Shown: piece after piece, positions 60,451-64,000 of the stretch
Layout of the letters: every line of letters begins with the position of its first letter
Position numbering within the stretch: the first letter of the stretch is position 1
Assembly (NCBI RefSeq): GCF_039778605.1
Contig: NZ_CP156060.1
Coordinates: 3,123,501 to 3,187,500, forward strand
DNA length: 64,000 nucleotides
Direction of reading: 5' to 3'
From: Flavobacterium sp. WV_118_3
GTDB lineage: Bacteria > Bacteroidota > Bacteroidia > Flavobacteriales > Flavobacteriaceae
The notes under the pieces: model-generated
Database searches by the model: none
Seen by the model: only the letters and a program-made list of their open reading frames with translations
What the model was told of the DNA's origin: nothing
Translations under genes and position numbers: made by a program

Positions 60451-61461
60451 TTATTCTAAAACGGAATAATCTCCGATGCTGATACTGGTAAAATTACCAT
60501 CGAACGACGCATGATTCCCGATCATCGCATTGTCTAATGTTGCATTTTTAATCGTGACATTGGTTTGTACCAAACTATTTTTAATAGTACTGTTATCTAC
60601 GATTGTTCCTTTGCCCAACGATACGTTTGGTCCAACTGTTGCGTTAATCAGTACGACATCATCCCCAATAAAACACGGTGGAATGATGGTTGAGTTTTCA
60701 TTTTTAATGTTTGTCGAAACCAGCGTTTCTCCGTCGTTATGTAAAAAGTTCAACATTCTGGAGTTGGTTTCCACGGTTACATTTTTATTCCCACAGTCCA
60801 TCCACTCGTCTACCGTACCCGGAACGAACTTCAGTCCTTTTTGTTTCATGTTTTCCAAACCGTCCGTTAGCTGGTATTCGCCACCTTTTACGACATTATT
60901 GTCTAATAAATATTGTAGTTCGCTACGTAGGGTTTCACCACTTTTAAAATAATAAATACCGATGATTGCCAGATCGGAAACAAATTCTTTTGGTTTTTCC
61001 ACAAAATCAACAATCTCGTTTTTGTCGTTTAATTGTACGACACCAAAAGCACTCGGATCATCTACCTGTTTTACCCAGATAACGCTATCGGCAGTGGTGT
61101 CTAAAGTAAAGTCGGCTCTGAAAAGCGTATCGGCGTAGGCCACCACAATGGGCCCCGACATACTTTCTTTGGCGCACATAATGGCATGTGCTGTTCCCAA
61201 CGGTTCGTTCTGGTAATAAATCGTTCCTTTTGCACCTAATTTTTCAGCAATAGCAATTAATTCGCCCGGCACTTTGTCGCCAAAATCTTTATGAATAATG
61301 AATGCTATTTCTTCGATTTCCTGATTTAAAACCCCGGCAATATCTTCTACCAATCGGTGAACAATAGGCTTACCGGCAATCGGAATTAACGGTTTTGGTA
61401 CTGTTAAGGTATGCGGTCTAAGTCGTGATCCACGACCAGCCATAGGGACAATTATCTTCAT
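60451..61461 (-). CDS. Sugar-phosphate nucleotidyltransferase
   Basis: 336 residues. The N-terminal nucleotidyltransferase domain has IIVPMAGRGSRLRPHTLTVPKPLIPIAGKPIV, YADTLF and VKGGEYQLTDGLENM. A left-handed beta-helix of hexapeptide repeats follows near 250-330 (IIPPCFIGDDVVL..). It resembles glucose-1-phosphate thymidylyl/uridylyltransferases; the exact nucleotide and sugar cannot be told. Confidence 0.9.
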   Translation of the reverse strand: MKIIVPMAGRGSRLRPHTLTVPKPLIPIAGKPIVHRLVEDIAGVLNQEIEEIAFIIHKDFGDKVPGELIAIAEKLGAKGTIYYQNEPLGTAHAIMCAKESMSGPIVVAYADTLFRADFTLDTTADSVIWVKQVDDPSAFGVVQLNDKNEIVDFVEKPKEFVSDLAIIGIYYFKSGETLRSELQYLLDNNVVKGGEYQLTDGLENMKQKGLKFVPGTVDEWMDCGNKNVTVETNSRMLNFLHNDGETLVSTNIKNENSTIIPPCFIGDDVVLINATVGPNVSLGKGTIVDNSTIKNSLVQTNVTIKNATLDNAMIGNHASFDGNFTSISIGDYSVLE

Positions 61462-61540
61462 TTATTTTATATGTTTTTAGGGGTGATACTTTCCTAAAAG
61501 CAAGTATCATTTATATATAACGTTTTTTTCTTTTTATCGT

Positions 61541-61975
61541 TTATTTTACACCGGTGCTTCCAAATCCGCCTTCACCTCTTACGGTTTCCGATAGTGTTCC
61601 CACCAGCTCCCATTCGGCTCTTTCGTGTTTCGCAATTACCAATTGAGCCACACGTTCTCCATTTTCAATAACAAACGGCTCGTTGGATAAATTTACTAAA
61701 ATAACACCTATCTCGCCCCGGTAATCGGCATCAACTGTTCCCGGACTGTTTAGTACGGTAATTCCTTTTTTAAAAGCCAGTCCGCTACGAGGGCGTACCT
61801 GCGCTTCATATCCGATCGGTAATTCGATAAAAAGTCCGGTTTTTACTAAAGCTCTTTCCAGCGGATTTAACGTTATCGGATCGGTAATATTGGCTCTCAG
61901 ATCCATTCCGGCTGAGGCTATTGTTTCATATTCGGGTAATGCGTGTTGTGATTTATTAATTATTTTTATGGTCAT
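61541..61975 (-). CDS. dut: dUTP diphosphatase
   Basis: 144 residues from ATG 61975. The five trimeric dUTPase motifs are visible: [40 protein letters not shown] and [10 protein letters not shown] at the C-terminus. It hydrolyses dUTP to dUMP and protects DNA from uracil. Confidence 0.96.
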   Translation of the reverse strand: MTIKIINKSQHALPEYETIASAGMDLRANITDPITLNPLERALVKTGLFIELPIGYEAQVRPRSGLAFKKGITVLNSPGTVDADYRGEIGVILVNLSNEPFVIENGERVAQLVIAKHERAEWELVGTLSETVRGEGGFGSTGVK

Positions 61976-62033
61976 TGTATATGTATTTGCTTTGCGTATT
62001 CTATTTTGCAATTGTCTTTAAAATTAGAAAAAA

Positions 62034-63503
62034 TCAGGCAACTTTTTTCTTCATAATTCGCAATAAGGTATCTTTTTCGTTTCGGTAAATAAAATATCCG
62101 AACGCCAGGATCGCCAATACCCCAAAATAGTAATTGTGAAGTGTCGGAACATAAAAGGAAAGTCCGGCCAGGACTGACGAAACGATCAGATAGCCCAGGA
62201 TTCTTTTTTTATCATAAGGTATCGGATAGTATTTATTTCCCATAAAATAGGAAATACTCATCATAGTTCCGTAGGCCGCCAGTGTTGCGATGGCCGATCC
62301 CATATAACTATAGGTCGGAATTAAAGCATAATTTAGTACCAATGTTACTACAGCACCAACAATGGAAATATAAGCACCCACTTTTGTTCGGTCAATTAAT
62401 TTGTACCAAACGGATAAACTGGTATAAATTCCTAAAAAGAAATTCGCCAGAATAATGAGTGGTACGACTTTCATCGCCTCCCAATAACTGCTGTTTGGAA
62501 CCAGGATTTGTTTTAGTACATCGGCAAAAACCACCACACCTAATAAAATCATCGAACCAAAAATAACGAAGTATTTCGTAACAACCGCATAAGTTTGCGG
62601 CGCATCTTTTTTATCGGCATGATTAAAAAAGAACGGTTCAATTCCCAAGGTATACGCCGTGCGGAACAATACCATAAAAAGGCCTAGTTTATAACAGGCC
62701 GAATAAGCGCCAACTTCTGCTTTGGCAATATTCTGCGGCAATAATTTCCCCAGTAGGATTTTATCGAAATGCTCGTTGATTCCAAATGCCAGCCCGGCAA
62801 ATAATATCGGTAATCCATAATCCATCATATTTTTCCATAACGGGAAATTGAAATGCCATTTTAATCGGACATAATCCGGTAGGAAAACCAACAGCGTCGC
62901 TAAACTCGCAATCAGATTGGCAATAAAAATATAACCTACCTGGTAATCGTGAATATAGAAACTACTGATGAATCCGTCGGGATCGGCTTTGGCTATTTTA
63001 GGAAGGAATACTAAAAAGAACACGTTTAGACCAACGTTAATCGTAACGTTGGCTATTTTGATCACTGCATATTTAATCGGTCGCTGGAACGCTCTGAGTT
63101 TGGAAAACGGTATCACAACCAAAGCATCCAAAACCAGAATCCAGATGGCATAGGTTACAAACTGGGTTTCCACATCGGCCCATTCGGCCAGCGTACTCCG
63201 GAATAATAATCCCATTGCCAGGAATAACATAGACGACCAGAATAACGAAATAGTAGTCGTTTCGATAACGCTTTTTTTGTTTTCCTCTTTGTTGTAAAAA
63301 CGGAAAAAAGCGGTTTCCATTCCGTACGAAAGGATAACGTTAAAAAAGACCATCCACGAAAGGACAATGGTTACGTTTCCATAGTCACTCTTTGGCATCA
63401 GGTCCGTATGAAGGCGAACCAGTAAAAAGCTAAGCATTCTTGGCAGTACCGTCGCTACGCCGTAGATAAATGTTTGCTTGAATAGGTTTTTATATAATCC
63501 CAA
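62034..63503 (-). CDS. Wzx-like polysaccharide flippase
   Basis: 489 residues with about 12-14 membrane helices throughout (FIYGVATVLPRMLSFLLVRL at the start). It belongs to the MATE/MVF-like oligosaccharide flippase group that moves lipid-linked sugars across the inner membrane. First gene of the minus-strand envelope operon. Confidence 0.88.
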   Translation of the reverse strand: MGLYKNLFKQTFIYGVATVLPRMLSFLLVRLHTDLMPKSDYGNVTIVLSWMVFFNVILSYGMETAFFRFYNKEENKKSVIETTTISLFWSSMLFLAMGLLFRSTLAEWADVETQFVTYAIWILVLDALVVIPFSKLRAFQRPIKYAVIKIANVTINVGLNVFFLVFLPKIAKADPDGFISSFYIHDYQVGYIFIANLIASLATLLVFLPDYVRLKWHFNFPLWKNMMDYGLPILFAGLAFGINEHFDKILLGKLLPQNIAKAEVGAYSACYKLGLFMVLFRTAYTLGIEPFFFNHADKKDAPQTYAVVTKYFVIFGSMILLGVVVFADVLKQILVPNSSYWEAMKVVPLIILANFFLGIYTSLSVWYKLIDRTKVGAYISIVGAVVTLVLNYALIPTYSYMGSAIATLAAYGTMMSISYFMGNKYYPIPYDKKRILGYLIVSSVLAGLSFYVPTLHNYYFGVLAILAFGYFIYRNEKDTLLRIMKKKVA

Positions 63504-63638
63504 AATATTTACTTATAACGAATAACGAACAAAAATAGGGATTTCTTTTTGTTTATTTATGCTCCTGTTTTTCTATTCCGATCAGTATTTTGCAGATAAT
63601 ATAAAAAGAATTCCAATATAGTTTATATTTGATTCCAA

Positions 63639-64000
63639 ATGACTTTAAAAATGGAAACACCAAGCTGTTATCTTGAATTTAATTTTCCGAATGATACAAT
63701 TTTTAACGATTTAAAAGCTGTTTTTGACAAATTTAAAGACGCTCGGGATAATGACTCTGAGCTAAATGATCAATATTGGCTTGAGACCTTTCCGGAATAT
63801 GCAGCATCCCAATTTTGGTTTTTGGATACCGATATAAAACCACTTAATACAACTGTAGTAAAAACGGAAAATAGCTGGCATTTTTATTCGTTAGTGGAAT
63901 TACTTTATAAGAATTATGAGGTTGATTTTGTCGGTTTAAGAGTACTTAGTCCCAATATTGGAATTCTAGAATATGATCCGTATTCGTATCCCTATGGTGG
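63639..64000 (+). CDS. Unrecognised protein, 3' end outside window
   Basis: 120 codons are visible from ATG 63639 (a second ATG is at 63651) and the frame is open at the window edge. The protein is acidic and aromatic, with no signal peptide (SCYLEFNFPNDTIFNDLKAV at the start). No family recognised. Confidence 0.6.
   Translation, partial: MTLKMETPSCYLEFNFPNDTIFNDLKAVFDKFKDARDNDSELNDQYWLETFPEYAASQFWFLDTDIKPLNTTVVKTENSWHFYSLVELLYKNYEVDFVGLRVLSPNIGILEYDPYSYPYG

Overview
The window is about 64 kb of a Bacteroidota chromosome, almost certainly a Flavobacteriaceae member close to Flavobacterium. The basis is gene content: the gliding lipoprotein GldH, RicT, DUF4292 and DUF4421 proteins, HU-CCDC81/SPOR proteins, AraC regulators with TPR sensors, and promoters of the TTTG-N19-TAnnTTTG type. 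No rRNA, tRNA, insertion sequence or CRISPR array was seen.

Layout. (1) 1-749: the C-terminal part of a cholera-toxin-A-like ADP-ribosyltransferase whose catalytic Glu position reads Gln. (2) 810-11770: a haem-synthesis district. It has a minus-strand operon hemH-hemJ-histidine kinase-crotonase, an AraC regulator, then plus-strand hemA-hemC-hemD-GNAT-hemE-(outer membrane protein)-hemF. hemB lies at 34193, beyond the next region. (3) 11835-34100: a ribosomal-peptide natural-product island. A DUF4421 gene is followed by an export and modification operon: HlyD adaptor, C39-peptidase ABC transporter, full-length class I LanB dehydratase and an MDR-type reductase. After it comes a very large set of GG-leader precursor genes. 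I count 38 intact GG-leader precursors, one leader-like gene without GG, and one precursor pseudogene. Sixteen are near-identical tandem units of 188 or 190 bp. Two paralogous membrane AraC regulators, each with the same 3' flanking sequence, bracket the array. No LanC cyclase is present.

(4) 34193-39780: hemB, a cytochrome c lipoprotein, Ogt, a serine hydrolase, an exonuclease and a double ABC ATPase. (5) 39906-48331 (minus): SCOT CoA-transferase, PBP1A, GldH, RicT, ferredoxin, and the tRNA-hydroxylation pair TrhP and TrhO. (6) 48590-52126: recA, a lipoprotein, and an ECF sigma factor with a membrane/outer-membrane partner. (7) 52181-56929: PlsC, TrpS, DprA, HU-SPOR protein, thioesterase. 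(8) 57020-63503 (minus): EnvC-like protein, DUF4292 lipoprotein, TPR protein, nucleotidyltransferase, dUTPase, flippase. The last 360 bases open an unrecognised gene.

How the island should work: LanB would dehydrate Ser/Thr in the cores, the reductase could convert dehydro-residues to D-residues, and the C39 transporter would cut after GG and export with HlyD. At least 11 GG-leader cores have no Cys but many Thr/Ser, which fits dehydration and reduction better than lanthionine ring formation. This cyclase-less, many-precursor system is the most interesting content of the window. All functional statements rest on motif reading; no database search was run.
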